A stretch of DNA of 34,268 bases from Halomonas korlensis (GTDB taxonomy: Bacteria; Pseudomonadota; Gammaproteobacteria; Pseudomonadales; Halomonadaceae), in assembly GCF_900116705.1 (NCBI RefSeq), contig NZ_FPBP01000022.1:1-34268 (forward strand), written 5' to 3'. Positions 7,628 to 15,509 of this stretch are shown here, in pieces; the stretch's first letter is position 1; each line of letters starts with the position of its first letter. The notes below the pieces were generated by a model that did no database searches, was not told where the DNA came from, and saw only the letters and a program-made list of their open reading frames with translations. The position numbers and the translations under genes were made by a program.

Positions 7628-9142
7628 ATGTTGGACAAGACCAAGCCCCGTATCGGGTTGCAATTGGCTGTGCTGCCAATTCTGTTGACCTTTATCGTTC
7701 TCGGTATCCAGCTGTTCGTGTTCGATACCTTCACGCCACATGTCCCCTTGATCATGGGTATCGGGATTGCGGCTCTGGTCGGCCGCTGGAATGGCACCTC
7801 TTGGAAGGACATGGAGGAAGGCATGCTGCACGTGGTAAGTGTTGGCCTGCCTGCTATTGGTATCCTGATCCTTGTCGGGATGCTGACCGGCGTGTGGATC
7901 GCCAGCGGTACGGTGCCGACGCTGATCTACTTCGGTCTCGAATTGATCAGCCCGCAACTATTCCTGGCGGCTGCCGCGCTGATGTGCGCCGTCGTGTCGG
8001 TGTCACTCGGCACATCGTGGGGCACCGTCGGCACGGTGGGCTTGGCTCTGATGGGGATCGGGGCAGGCTTCGATATTCCAGTGTACTGGACCGCAGGTGC
8101 GGTGGTGTCGGGGGCCTTCTTCGGTGACAAGGTATCTCCGCTCTCGGATACCACCAACCTGGCTCCAGCCGTCACTGGCGTGGACCTCTTCGACCATATC
8201 CGCAATCTTGTGCCGACCACTCTGCCGGCCATGCTGATTGCAGTGGTGATCTATCTGGTGGCGGGCTTCAGCCTGGTGGGTGATGAGTCTGCTTCTCTCG
8301 CCAGGATTGCCTCCATCAACACCGGACTGACAGACCAATTCATGTTGTCCTGGTGGACGGTGCTGCCAGTAGCGCTGGTCATCGGCCTGGCGGTCATGCG
8401 CATGCCGGCGATGCCGGTACTGTTCACCGGTGTGCTCCTGGGCGGGCTGGCCGCCTTGGTCTTCCAGGGCGAAAGTATAAAGAATCTCTTCGTCTATGCT
8501 TTCTCCGGTTACGAGATTGCGACGGGGGTGACCGAGATCGATGGTCTGCTCAACCGCGGTGGCATCCAATCCATGACCTGGGTCATCACGCTGCTGCTGA
8601 TTGCGCTTTCCTTCGGCGGAATACTTGAGAGCACCGGGTCCATGCGGGCGATTCTCGATGCGGTCGTCAAGCGCATCAGAAACTTTGGGTCCCTGCAGAC
8701 ATCGGCGATCGGAAGTTCGATGGTGACGAATGTCGTCGCCGGCGACCCCTACCTCTCGATCGCCCTGACGGGCCGCATGTTCGGTCCGGCCTATCGTGGC
8801 ATGGGGTATTCGATGCTCAACCTCTCCCGCGCCACTGAAGAAGGGGGCACACTGGTTTCTCCCCTGGTGCCGTGGAACGCCGGTGGGGCCGTGGTCATCA
8901 CCTCCTTGGGGCTTGGCGTCTACAGCGGTTCGCCCATTGATCTGCTCTATATCCCCCTGGCCTTCGCCTGCTGGCTCTCACCGCTGATCGGTATTCTCTA
9001 CGCATGGACCGGGTGGTTCTCCCCGCTCGCCAGCGATGAGGAGAAGAGGCTCTGGAAAGCCCAAGGGGAAGAGGTCATGAAATTCGACTCTTGGGGGGAT
9101 GAAAGCGTGCGTTTCAACAGGGACATCTATCGTGTGAACTGA
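7628..9142 (+). CDS. nhaC: Na+/H+ antiporter, NhaC family
   Basis: A 504-residue inner-membrane protein with about 11-12 hydrophobic segments. Family landmarks include GTSWGTVGTVG near residue 125, FFGDKVSPLSDTTNLAP near 160-176 and MVTNVVAGDPYLSIALTGRMF near 365. It exchanges sodium for protons, which fits a salt-adapted host; some family members instead exchange organic acids with Na+ or H+. The ATG has GGAGA about 10 bases upstream. It stands alone, between the IS1595 element and a hairpin terminator at 9184-9205. No adjacent regulator is apparent. Confidence 0.9.
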   Translation: MLDKTKPRIGLQLAVLPILLTFIVLGIQLFVFDTFTPHVPLIMGIGIAALVGRWNGTSWKDMEEGMLHVVSVGLPAIGILILVGMLTGVWIASGTVPTLIYFGLELISPQLFLAAAALMCAVVSVSLGTSWGTVGTVGLALMGIGAGFDIPVYWTAGAVVSGAFFGDKVSPLSDTTNLAPAVTGVDLFDHIRNLVPTTLPAMLIAVVIYLVAGFSLVGDESASLARIASINTGLTDQFMLSWWTVLPVALVIGLAVMRMPAMPVLFTGVLLGGLAALVFQGESIKNLFVYAFSGYEIATGVTEIDGLLNRGGIQSMTWVITLLLIALSFGGILESTGSMRAILDAVVKRIRNFGSLQTSAIGSSMVTNVVAGDPYLSIALTGRMFGPAYRGMGYSMLNLSRATEEGGTLVSPLVPWNAGGAVVITSLGLGVYSGSPIDLLYIPLAFACWLSPLIGILYAWTGWFSPLASDEEKRLWKAQGEEVMKFDSWGDESVRFNRDIYRVN

Positions 9143-9183
9143 GGCACTAGTCTAGGTATCCAGTCCTGACGTTCTTGCCATGG

Positions 9184-9208
9184 CTGGCATCCATTTGGGT
9201 GCCAGTTT
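9184..9208 (+). terminator. Rho-independent terminator after NhaC gene
   Basis: Arms CTGGCATCC (9184-9192) and GGGTGCCAG (9197-9205) pair over 9 bp with one G-U, with loop ATTT and TTTCCGTTTG after the stem. It lies 42 bp past the antiporter stop codon. Confidence 0.65.
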
Positions 9209-9224
9209 CCGTTTGTTGAAAGCA

Positions 9225-9406
9225 CTCCGTATATGGAGTCACTCTGGTTGCGGTGCTACTCACTGGCAGCGCTGCGTCCCGATCATGGCCACCACATCCT
9301 CGACGACCAGCATCGCAATACCGCACCGAGCTATCCGCTTTACGGACGCCTCAAGGGATTGGCGGAGCTGCGGGGGGTGGAGCACACCGTACGGCAGCTG
9401 ACTTGA
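9225..9406 (+). pseudogene. Mannonate dehydratase (uxuA) 3' remnant
   Basis: An in-frame stretch ending at TGA 9404-9406 encodes [11 protein letters not shown], then [17 protein letters not shown]. From memory of the family, this matches the C-terminus of gammaproteobacterial mannonate dehydratase (RPDHG and [11 protein letters not shown] are hallmarks). Upstream of RPDHG the similarity fades within about 15 codons, and there is no start or body of the gene. It is a truncated leftover about 80 bp after the NhaC stop. UxuA acts in hexuronate catabolism, which would suit the sugar-acid genes further right. Confidence 0.6.
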
Positions 9407-9430
9407 TCCACCCGCGTTAGCATGTAGGCA

Positions 9431-9463
9431 ACGAAGCCGCACTTCTAATCGGTGCGGCTTCGT
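9431..9463. terminator. Hairpin between uxuA remnant and HAD gene, probable bidirectional terminator
   Basis: A perfect 12-bp stem: ACGAAGCCGCAC (9431-9442) pairs with GTGCGGCTTCGT (9452-9463) around a 9-base loop. It lies between the convergent uxuA remnant and HAD gene. Neither side has a clear T-run, so terminator function is likely but not certain. Confidence 0.6.
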
Positions 9464-9467
9464 GCGT

Positions 9468-10139
9468 TCAGGCAGGTAACAGAGCGGCGAGACGCGCGAC
9501 CGCCTGTGGTAGGTCCTTCGCGTGGAGCAGGGCGATAGCACCGTCGGGGGTGATTTCGCTGTCGGGAAAATGATTCAGGTGGATAACCTGCATGCCCGCC
9601 TTCAGCCCCGCCTCGACCCCCACGGCAGCATCGTCAATGACCACACATCGCTCTGCTGGATAACCCATGGCTTCAGCAGCCTTGAGGTAGAGAACGGGGT
9701 CCGGTTTCCAAACGCCGAATGTGTAGGCGCTGAACAGGTTGCCACCGAAATGTTGAGTGAAATCGACACTCTCCATGGCGCAGCGAATCTTGCGTTCTGG
9801 GCCATTGGAAACCACCCCGCATGGATAGTTCTGCAGGCGCTCCAGTGCCTCGCGCATGCCGACAATGGGTCGAAGGTGTTCTCGCATCCGTGCCTCCATC
9901 AAATCGCGCATGGCCGCCTCCATGGCGTCTCGTTGCGGGTCGCTTAAAGACTGATGGCGAGGCTCCAGCTCGAGCACGATGGCGAGAAAACGCACACCGC
10001 GAAACTCCTCCATATACTGCTGGGCAGAAAAGGGAAGACCGAAGGCCGGCAGAATCTCTTCCATCACTTCAGCGAGTAGGAACTCACTGTCGACCAGGGT
10101 GCCGTCAGAATCGAAGAGTAGACAGAGCGGGGGTGACAT
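9468..10139 (-). CDS. HAD-superfamily sugar-phosphate phosphatase, YieH-like
   Basis: A 223-residue HAD phosphatase with a C1 helical cap. Motif I is FDSDGTLVDSE with nucleophile Asp10 and Asp12, motif II is VVSNGP, the motif III Lys is in KPDP, and motif IV is VIDDAAVGVEAGLKAG. The KIRCAMESVDFTQHF region and WKPDPVLYLKAAEAM resemble E. coli YieH, a 6-phosphogluconate phosphatase, so a sugar-phosphate substrate is plausible. GGAGA sits 8 bases before the ATG. It follows the RpiR-family regulator gene on the same strand after 78 bp, so the two may be co-transcribed. Confidence 0.87.
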   Translation of the reverse strand: MSPPLCLLFDSDGTLVDSEFLLAEVMEEILPAFGLPFSAQQYMEEFRGVRFLAIVLELEPRHQSLSDPQRDAMEAAMRDLMEARMREHLRPIVGMREALERLQNYPCGVVSNGPERKIRCAMESVDFTQHFGGNLFSAYTFGVWKPDPVLYLKAAEAMGYPAERCVVIDDAAVGVEAGLKAGMQVIHLNHFPDSEITPDGAIALLHAKDLPQAVARLAALLPA

Positions 10140-10217
10140 GCAGGTCTCCAGGCGGCGTGAGGAAACAGGATAAAAAGGCGTTGGTGTTTCAGGGCTTGTA
10201 AGAGGGTATCAACGGAC

Positions 10218-11069
10218 TTAGGTGCTCCGTGTAATAGCGGGTGATGTGGTCATGTCATGTCGGACACCTAGGGCAATCGCCAGTGTCTGGGCAAGGCAAA
10301 GCGAAGCTGTCAAACCGCGGAAACTTTTGACTTCCGCTTCCTGCACGACAAATGACACATCCGCTATCTGGGCGAGAGGACTTACGTTGGAGTCGGTGAT
10401 GACGACCAAGGGGATGTGTCGCTCGCAAGCGGTGGCAGCCAGCTGCCGTGTTTCTTCGGCATAAGGGGAAAAGCTGATCACCATCAGTGCATCGTGTGGG
10501 CCGATAGCCTGAACTTGTTCTCCATACATGCCACCCAGCCCATTAACAAGAAAAGCTCGCTTGTCGACGTGGTGAAGCGCATAGGTCATGTAGCTGGCTA
10601 CCACGAAGCTTCGGCGAGCGCCCATGACGTGGATGGCGCGTGCCTTCTCGAAGATATCCAGTGCCTGCTCCAGGCTGTGAGGGTCAATTCGCCCTGGTAG
10701 CTGCTCCAATGCTTGGCGGTTGGCGTCAGCAAATTCCCACAACAGCTGCGTGCTGTCAGGCGTTTCGCCCGTAGCGCTACGAACCGCATGAATACGCTCC
10801 GTGTAGTTTGGTAGCTCATCAACTAGCCTCGCCCTGAAAAGCACCTGCATTTCCGAGAAGCCCGAAAACCCGAAGGTGTTGGCAAAACGAATCAGCGTCG
10901 ATGGGGTGACGCCGGCGCTTTCCGATATCTTAGCCACGGTGGAAAAGGCGATGTCCTGAGGGTGGTCAAGTAGATAGCGCGCTGTTTCCTGAAGCCTGGG
11001 GCTCAGTGAGGCGTACTTGGCGGTGACGCGTTGCTTGAGGTCGTTAAAATCCTGGGTTGGTGGAGTCAT
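10218..11069 (-). CDS. RpiR/MurR-family transcriptional regulator, probable iol regulator
   Basis: A 283-residue regulator with an N-terminal RpiR-type HTH (residues about 1-77; TVAKISESAGVTPSTLIRFA recognition region) and a C-terminal SIS sugar-phosphate-binding domain (about 125-255; HVMGARRSFVVASYM, LMVISFSPYAEETRQLA, VVITDSN). It is divergent from iolC. RpiR-type IolR proteins of Sinorhizobium and Salmonella repress inositol genes, and the Sinorhizobium protein recognises GGAA-N6-TTCC. Such sites are visible in the gap between this gene and iolC. I infer repression of iolC/iolA and possibly autoregulation, with relief by an inositol-pathway sugar phosphate. Confidence 0.87.
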   Translation of the reverse strand: MTPPTQDFNDLKQRVTAKYASLSPRLQETARYLLDHPQDIAFSTVAKISESAGVTPSTLIRFANTFGFSGFSEMQVLFRARLVDELPNYTERIHAVRSATGETPDSTQLLWEFADANRQALEQLPGRIDPHSLEQALDIFEKARAIHVMGARRSFVVASYMTYALHHVDKRAFLVNGLGGMYGEQVQAIGPHDALMVISFSPYAEETRQLAATACERHIPLVVITDSNVSPLAQIADVSFVVQEAEVKSFRGLTASLCLAQTLAIALGVRHDMTTSPAITRST

Positions 11070-11110
11070 TGAATTTCAAAGCCTTTATTCGACGAAGCTA
11101 CGATAGCATA

Positions 11111-11188
11111 TATGGAATGTATGTTCTATTTTAGTCTCGTTATGGAATTAATGGTTTGACAGTGCTCGTTTATGGAATTTATATTCCA
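11111..11188. promoter_or_regulatory. Three RpiR/IolR-type operators at 30-bp spacing
   Basis: TATGGAAT occurs at 11111-11118, 11141-11148 and 11171-11178, exactly 30 bp apart. The third copy extends to the perfect palindrome half-sites TGGAAT/ATTCCA (11173-11188, GGAA-N6-TTCC). The first is near-perfect (GGAA-TGTATG-TTCT, 11114-11127) and the middle one is a half-site. They lie between the RpiR regulator and iolC. Spacing of about three helical turns suits cooperative binding on one DNA face. Confidence 0.75.
11156..11185 (+). promoter_or_regulatory. Probable sigma-70 promoter of iolC
   Basis: TTGACA at 11156-11161 is followed after 18 bp by TATATT at 11180-11185. The -10 lies inside the strongest operator (11173-11188), so a bound regulator would block RNA polymerase directly. 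Confidence 0.6.
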
Positions 11189-11255
11189 GCCAAACGTTGC
11201 TGCGCCAGGGGGCTGATCACATCCACGTCCCCCAGGAAGAGGAGACCACCTGATC

Positions 11256-13208
11256 ATGCATGGCCCCAATGACCAACACCCCTTGGACTTGATCTGTCTA
11301 GGTCGGATTGCTGTTGACCTCTATGCGGAACAGCTTGGCAGCCGTCTAGAAGACGTCTCGAGCTTCGCGAAGTACCTCGGGGGAAGCTCGGGAAACGTGG
11401 CGTTTGGCACAGCACGGCTGGGATTGAAAACGGCGATGCTTTCTCGTGTGGGCAACGAGCAGCTAGGCAATTTCGTGCGTGAAGAACTGCAGCGTGTAGG
11501 TGTCGATACCTCAGCGCTGCAGACGGATCCTCATCGGCACACTGGCATGGTATTGCTGGCGCTCAAGGATCGAGAGACGTTTCCACTGCTGTTCTACCGC
11601 CGTGACTGTGCCGATATGGCAATAGAAGCAGACGCCATTGATTCCGATTTTATCGGCACGGCTCAGGCACTAGCTATCACCGGTACGCATTTATCGACGG
11701 ACACCACGCGCCGTGCCTGCAGAAAAGCCCTGGATGCTGCAGCGGAGCATGGCGTCAAGCGGATACTGGATATTGACTATCGTCCAGTGCTGTGGGGGCT
11801 GACCGCCCCGGGAGACGGCGAGACGCGCTACATTTCCGATGACAAGGTCACTGCAGACCTGCGGGGCTGGTTGACCGATTTCGACTTGATCGTCGGCACC
11901 GAAGAGGAATTCCATATCGCCGGCGGCAGTACCGATACTCTGACATCGCTGCGGGCCGTTCGTGAGGTCAGTGAGGCGACTCTGGTTTGCAAGCTTGGCC
12001 CGCTTGGCTGCGTTGTCATCGAGGGGGAGATTCCCGAGCACATCGAAGACGGAGTCCTGGTCAAAGGCGTCCAGGTGGATGTGCTCAACGTACTGGGCGC
12101 TGGCGATGCATTCATGAGTGGGTTGCTTCGGGGCTGGTTGCGCGGTGAAACATGGGAAATCAGTGCAACCTACGCCAATGCCTGTGGCGCGCTAGTGGTG
12201 TCACGGCATGGCTGTGCCCCGGCAATGCCGACCGAAGAAGAACTTATGGATTACTTGGACCGCCGTGAGGCTGTTCCGCGTCCAGACAAGGATATTCGGC
12301 TTAATCACCTGCATCGGGTGACCACAAGGGTTCAGAAAGAGTGGCCGGAAGTCTGTGGCTTGGCGTTTGATCATCGCCGTCAGCTGACGGATATGGCGCT
12401 GTCCGTCGGCGCGGATGTCAGTCGTTTGCCACTAATGAAGCGATTACTGGTGGAGGCGGCGGAGCAGGGCGCTCGACATGCGGGTCTCGTGGCTCCGGCC
12501 ATCCTGGTGGACGATGTGCTGGGACTGGATGCGTTGAATGAAGCCACTGGGCGGGGCTGGTGGATCGGTCGTCCAGTTGAACTGCCGAGCTCCCGCCCGC
12601 TGCGATTCCAGCATGGCGACGACCTGGGTAGCAGCTTTCGGCATTGGCCCGCCGAGCACATCATCAAATGCCTCTTCTTCTATCACCCTGATGACCCGGT
12701 AGAACTGCGCCTTGAGCAAGAAGCTCGCGTACACCAGTTATATGAAGCTGCCTGTGCTAACGAGCTCGAATTGCTTCTTGAAATCATCCCTCCGTCCGAC
12801 CAAACCGTCGACGATACAACGCTGCCTCGCAGTCTGCAGCGCTTCTACGAATTGGGCATACGGCCAGACTGGTGGAAGTTGCCTGCGTTGTCTGACGAGG
12901 GCTGGCAAGCGGTCGGACAGATCATCGACGAACAGGATCCTCATTGCCGTGGTGTCGTTCTGTTGGGCCTGGATGCATCGATGGACCAAGTCAAAAAAGG
13001 GTTTGGCCCTGCCGCACGACACGCACACTGCAAAGGATTTACCGTCGGTCGAACGCTATTTGCGCAGCCCTGCCGCGAATGGCTGGCGGGCCACCTTCAA
13101 GACGATGCCCTAGTGAGCCAGGTAGCGAGCAATTACGCCGAGCTGATCCATGAATGGCGTTCGTTGCGTCAGCGCGGCACAGAAATTCACACGGTGGAAA
13201 GAGGATAA
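11256..13208 (+). CDS. iolC: 5-dehydro-2-deoxygluconokinase fused to DUF2090 aldolase-like domain
   Basis: A 650-residue two-domain protein. Residues about 8-335 form a PfkB/ribokinase-family kinase: LDLICLGRIAVDLYAEQLGS start, KYLGGSSGNVAFGTARLG substrate motif and catalytic Asp in NVLGAGDAFMSGLLRG. It would phosphorylate 2-deoxy-5-keto-D-gluconate in inositol catabolism. Residues about 340-645 are DUF2090, which resembles class I aldolases (LAFDHRRQLTDMA; VLLGLDASMDQVKKGF) and in proteobacterial IolC proteins is thought to replace the separate IolJ aldolase. The fusion is common in Proteobacteria. GGAG lies 11 bases before the ATG. It starts the operon controlled by the operators upstream, and iolA begins 5 bp after its stop. 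Confidence 0.93.
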   Translation: MHGPNDQHPLDLICLGRIAVDLYAEQLGSRLEDVSSFAKYLGGSSGNVAFGTARLGLKTAMLSRVGNEQLGNFVREELQRVGVDTSALQTDPHRHTGMVLLALKDRETFPLLFYRRDCADMAIEADAIDSDFIGTAQALAITGTHLSTDTTRRACRKALDAAAEHGVKRILDIDYRPVLWGLTAPGDGETRYISDDKVTADLRGWLTDFDLIVGTEEEFHIAGGSTDTLTSLRAVREVSEATLVCKLGPLGCVVIEGEIPEHIEDGVLVKGVQVDVLNVLGAGDAFMSGLLRGWLRGETWEISATYANACGALVVSRHGCAPAMPTEEELMDYLDRREAVPRPDKDIRLNHLHRVTTRVQKEWPEVCGLAFDHRRQLTDMALSVGADVSRLPLMKRLLVEAAEQGARHAGLVAPAILVDDVLGLDALNEATGRGWWIGRPVELPSSRPLRFQHGDDLGSSFRHWPAEHIIKCLFFYHPDDPVELRLEQEARVHQLYEAACANELELLLEIIPPSDQTVDDTTLPRSLQRFYELGIRPDWWKLPALSDEGWQAVGQIIDEQDPHCRGVVLLGLDASMDQVKKGFGPAARHAHCKGFTVGRTLFAQPCREWLAGHLQDDALVSQVASNYAELIHEWRSLRQRGTEIHTVERG

Positions 13209-13213
13209 AAGAG

Positions 13214-14716
13214 ATGCAGACGCTAGGGAATTTCGTAAACGGACAGGCCGTGGCCGGCCAGAGCGACCGCACCGCGCCGGTCTATAACCCTGCCACTGGT
13301 CAGCAGAGCCTGCAGGTGGCGCTCTCCTCAGCCGACGAGACCCGCGAGGCGGTGCGCATCGCTCATGAGGCCTTCACCGGCTGGGCGAAGATCACTCCGC
13401 TCAAGCGTTCGCGCATCCTGTTCAAGTTCAAGGCGCTAGTCGAGGAACATACAGATGAGCTGGCAACACTCATTTCCCGCGAGCACGGCAAGGTGTTCTC
13501 CGACGCCAAGGGCGAGGTGACCCGTGGCCTGGAAGTCGTCGAATTCGCCTGCGGCATACCTCATCTGCAGAAGGGCGAGCATTCGATGAACGTCGGCACC
13601 GGCGTGGACAGCTATTCCATGATGCAGCCGCTGGGGGTCTGTGCCGGCATCTCGCCGTTCAACTTCCCGGCCATGGTGCCGATGTGGATGTTTCCCATCG
13701 CACTCGCCTGCGGCAATACCTTCGTGATGAAGCCCTCGGAGAAGGATCCCTCCACCTCGATGCGCCTGGCCGAGCTGCTGAAGGAGGCCGGCCTGCCGGA
13801 TGGGGTCTTCAACGTGGTCAACGGCGACAAGGAGAGCGTTGACGTGCTGCTCACCGATGAGCGTGTCCAGGCGGTGAGTTTCGTAGGCTCCACGCCCATC
13901 GCCGAGTACATCTATGCGACGGCGTCGGCCCACGGTAAGCGCGTCCAGGCCCTGGGCGGCGCCAAGAACCACATGGTGATCATGCCCGATGCCGACCTTG
14001 ACCAGGCTGTCGGGGCGCTGATGGGGGCCGCCTACGGCTCCGCCGGCGAGCGCTGCATGGCGATCTCGGTGGCGGTGCCGGTGGGCGAGGAGACCGCCAA
14101 CCGCCTGCGCGAGAAGCTGGTGGCCGAGCTCAAGCAGCTCACCGTGGGGCCTGGTCTGGTCGAGGGCCCTGACAATGACATGGGCCCACTGATCACTCGC
14201 GAGCACCTGGAGAAGGTCAAGAGGTATATCCAGGTCGGCGTGGACGAGGGCGCCGATCTGGTGGTAGATGGCCGCGACACCGCGGTCGAGGGGGCTGGCG
14301 ACGGTTTCTTCCTGGGTGGCTCACTGTTCGATCACGTCACGCCGGCCATGCGTATCCACCGCGAGGAGATCTTCGGTCCGGTGCTGGCCATTGCACGAGC
14401 GGCGAGCTTCGACGATGCCGTGGCGATGGTCAACGCCCACGAGTTCGGCAACGGCACCGCCATCTTTACCCGCGACGGCGACGCCGCGCGCCAGTACTGC
14501 GAGCAGATTCAGGTCGGCATGGTGGGCGTCAACGTGCCGATCCCGGTGCCCATGGCCTTCCACAGCTTCGGTGGCTGGAAGCGCTCGCTGTTCGGTCCGC
14601 TGCACATGCACGGCCCCGATGGGGTGCGTTTCAATACCCGCATGAAGACCATCACCCAGCGCTGGCCGAGTGGCATCCGCGAGGAGACCAACCACTTCAC
14701 GATGCCGACGCATTGA
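13214..14716 (+). CDS. iolA: CoA-acylating methylmalonate-semialdehyde/malonate-semialdehyde dehydrogenase
   Basis: A 500-residue ALDH-family enzyme converting malonate semialdehyde (inositol pathway) or methylmalonate semialdehyde (valine pathway) to acetyl-CoA or propionyl-CoA. Asn150 lies in SPFNFPAMVP and nucleophile Cys281 in SAGERCMAIS. The general-base Glu of ordinary ALDHs is replaced (LGGAKNH, Ala250), a hallmark of the CoA-dependent MmsA/IolA group. The start at 13214 is preferred over an in-frame ATG at 13154 because GAAAGAGGA precedes it by about 9 bases and the protein then matches family length. It is tightly coupled to iolC. The pathway genes iolB, iolD, iolE and iolG are not in the window. 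Confidence 0.93.
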   Translation: MQTLGNFVNGQAVAGQSDRTAPVYNPATGQQSLQVALSSADETREAVRIAHEAFTGWAKITPLKRSRILFKFKALVEEHTDELATLISREHGKVFSDAKGEVTRGLEVVEFACGIPHLQKGEHSMNVGTGVDSYSMMQPLGVCAGISPFNFPAMVPMWMFPIALACGNTFVMKPSEKDPSTSMRLAELLKEAGLPDGVFNVVNGDKESVDVLLTDERVQAVSFVGSTPIAEYIYATASAHGKRVQALGGAKNHMVIMPDADLDQAVGALMGAAYGSAGERCMAISVAVPVGEETANRLREKLVAELKQLTVGPGLVEGPDNDMGPLITREHLEKVKRYIQVGVDEGADLVVDGRDTAVEGAGDGFFLGGSLFDHVTPAMRIHREEIFGPVLAIARAASFDDAVAMVNAHEFGNGTAIFTRDGDAARQYCEQIQVGMVGVNVPIPVPMAFHSFGGWKRSLFGPLHMHGPDGVRFNTRMKTITQRWPSGIREETNHFTMPTH

Positions 14717-14748
14717 TGGATAACGGGACGACCAACAAAAATCTATAA

Positions 14749-15450
14749 GTGGTGAGTCTTTTGAATGAGAAAACAGTGCTGATTACAGGTGGCGCATCCG
14801 GTATTGGTTGCCAGACCGCGAGGGTATTCAAGCGGCATGGATATCGGGTCATCGTGGCAGATATGCAGGAAGGCGATGGCGTGGAGGATCTCTTCATTCA
14901 AGCTGATCTAACTAATCAACGGGACAGGGATGCCATCGTGAGTCAGGTCGATCGCCTGGATGCCTTGGTAAACTGTGCTGGCGTCAATCTGCAAGAAAAA
15001 GAGTGGGAACTGGCTGGGTTTGAGAAATCTATGGCTATCAACTGTACGGCGGTCTTTGAGCTGTCGACTCGATTGAGTAGCCTCTTGGCTGACTCAGGCG
15101 GTGCCATCATCAATATAGCATCGATGTGGAGTTACTTTGGCTCGCCCAAGTCGCCTGGATATGGAGCCAGCAAGGGCGCCATCGTTTCCTTGACTAAAGC
15201 GATGGCCGTTGCGTGGGCCGAGAAAGGGGTGCGTACCAATGCCGTAGCGCCAGGTTGGGTGAAGACAAATATGACGATGGCCGCACGTGCCGACCTCAAC
15301 CGCGCCGAGCAGATCACGTCGCGCATCCCGATGAAACGCTGGGCAGACCCTGAGGAAATTGCCTCTGTCATTTATTTTCTTGCCTCGGATGCTGCCTCCT
15401 ATGTCAATGGCGCAATCATACCGGTGGATGGAGGTTATATGGTGGGTTGA
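14749..15450 (+). CDS. SDR-family oxidoreductase (possible gluconate 5-dehydrogenase type)
   Basis: A 233-residue classical short-chain dehydrogenase. The NAD(P) motif TGGASGIG is at 13-20, NCAGVN at 75-80, catalytic Ser125 in NIASMWSY, and Tyr138/Lys142 in YGASK. The C-terminal ASYVNGAIIPVDGGY is standard. Paired with an L-idonate-dehydrogenase-type gene 3' of it, the obvious comparison is E. coli IdnO (5-ketogluconate reductase), though similarity to IdnO in particular is not decisive. The start is a GTG (14749, with a second GTG at 14752) and no strong ribosome site is visible, so the N-terminus is uncertain by a few residues. Base composition drops in GC from here onward compared with iolA. 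Confidence 0.82.
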   Translation: MVSLLNEKTVLITGGASGIGCQTARVFKRHGYRVIVADMQEGDGVEDLFIQADLTNQRDRDAIVSQVDRLDALVNCAGVNLQEKEWELAGFEKSMAINCTAVFELSTRLSSLLADSGGAIINIASMWSYFGSPKSPGYGASKGAIVSLTKAMAVAWAEKGVRTNAVAPGWVKTNMTMAARADLNRAEQITSRIPMKRWADPEEIASVIYFLASDAASYVNGAIIPVDGGYMVG

Positions 15451-15509
15451 TGGTAAGAGCCATCTACACACCGTTCAGTCATTTACTGCCTAAATATAGT
15501 GGTGTTGAT

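Noticed and set aside
11111..11178. 30-bp periodic repeats as a miniature CRISPR array
   Set aside because: Only the 8-base TATGGAAT core repeats, the in-between sequence is too short for spacers, and the sites fit an RpiR-type operator and promoter better.
13154..13213. Upstream in-frame ATG for iolA at 13154
   Set aside because: It lies inside iolC and adds 20 residues with no family match. The ATG at 13214 has a good ribosome-binding site.
13436..14206. Minus-strand frame of about 256 codons inside iolA
   Set aside because: Antisense shadow of a well-conserved dehydrogenase, with no recognisable domain.
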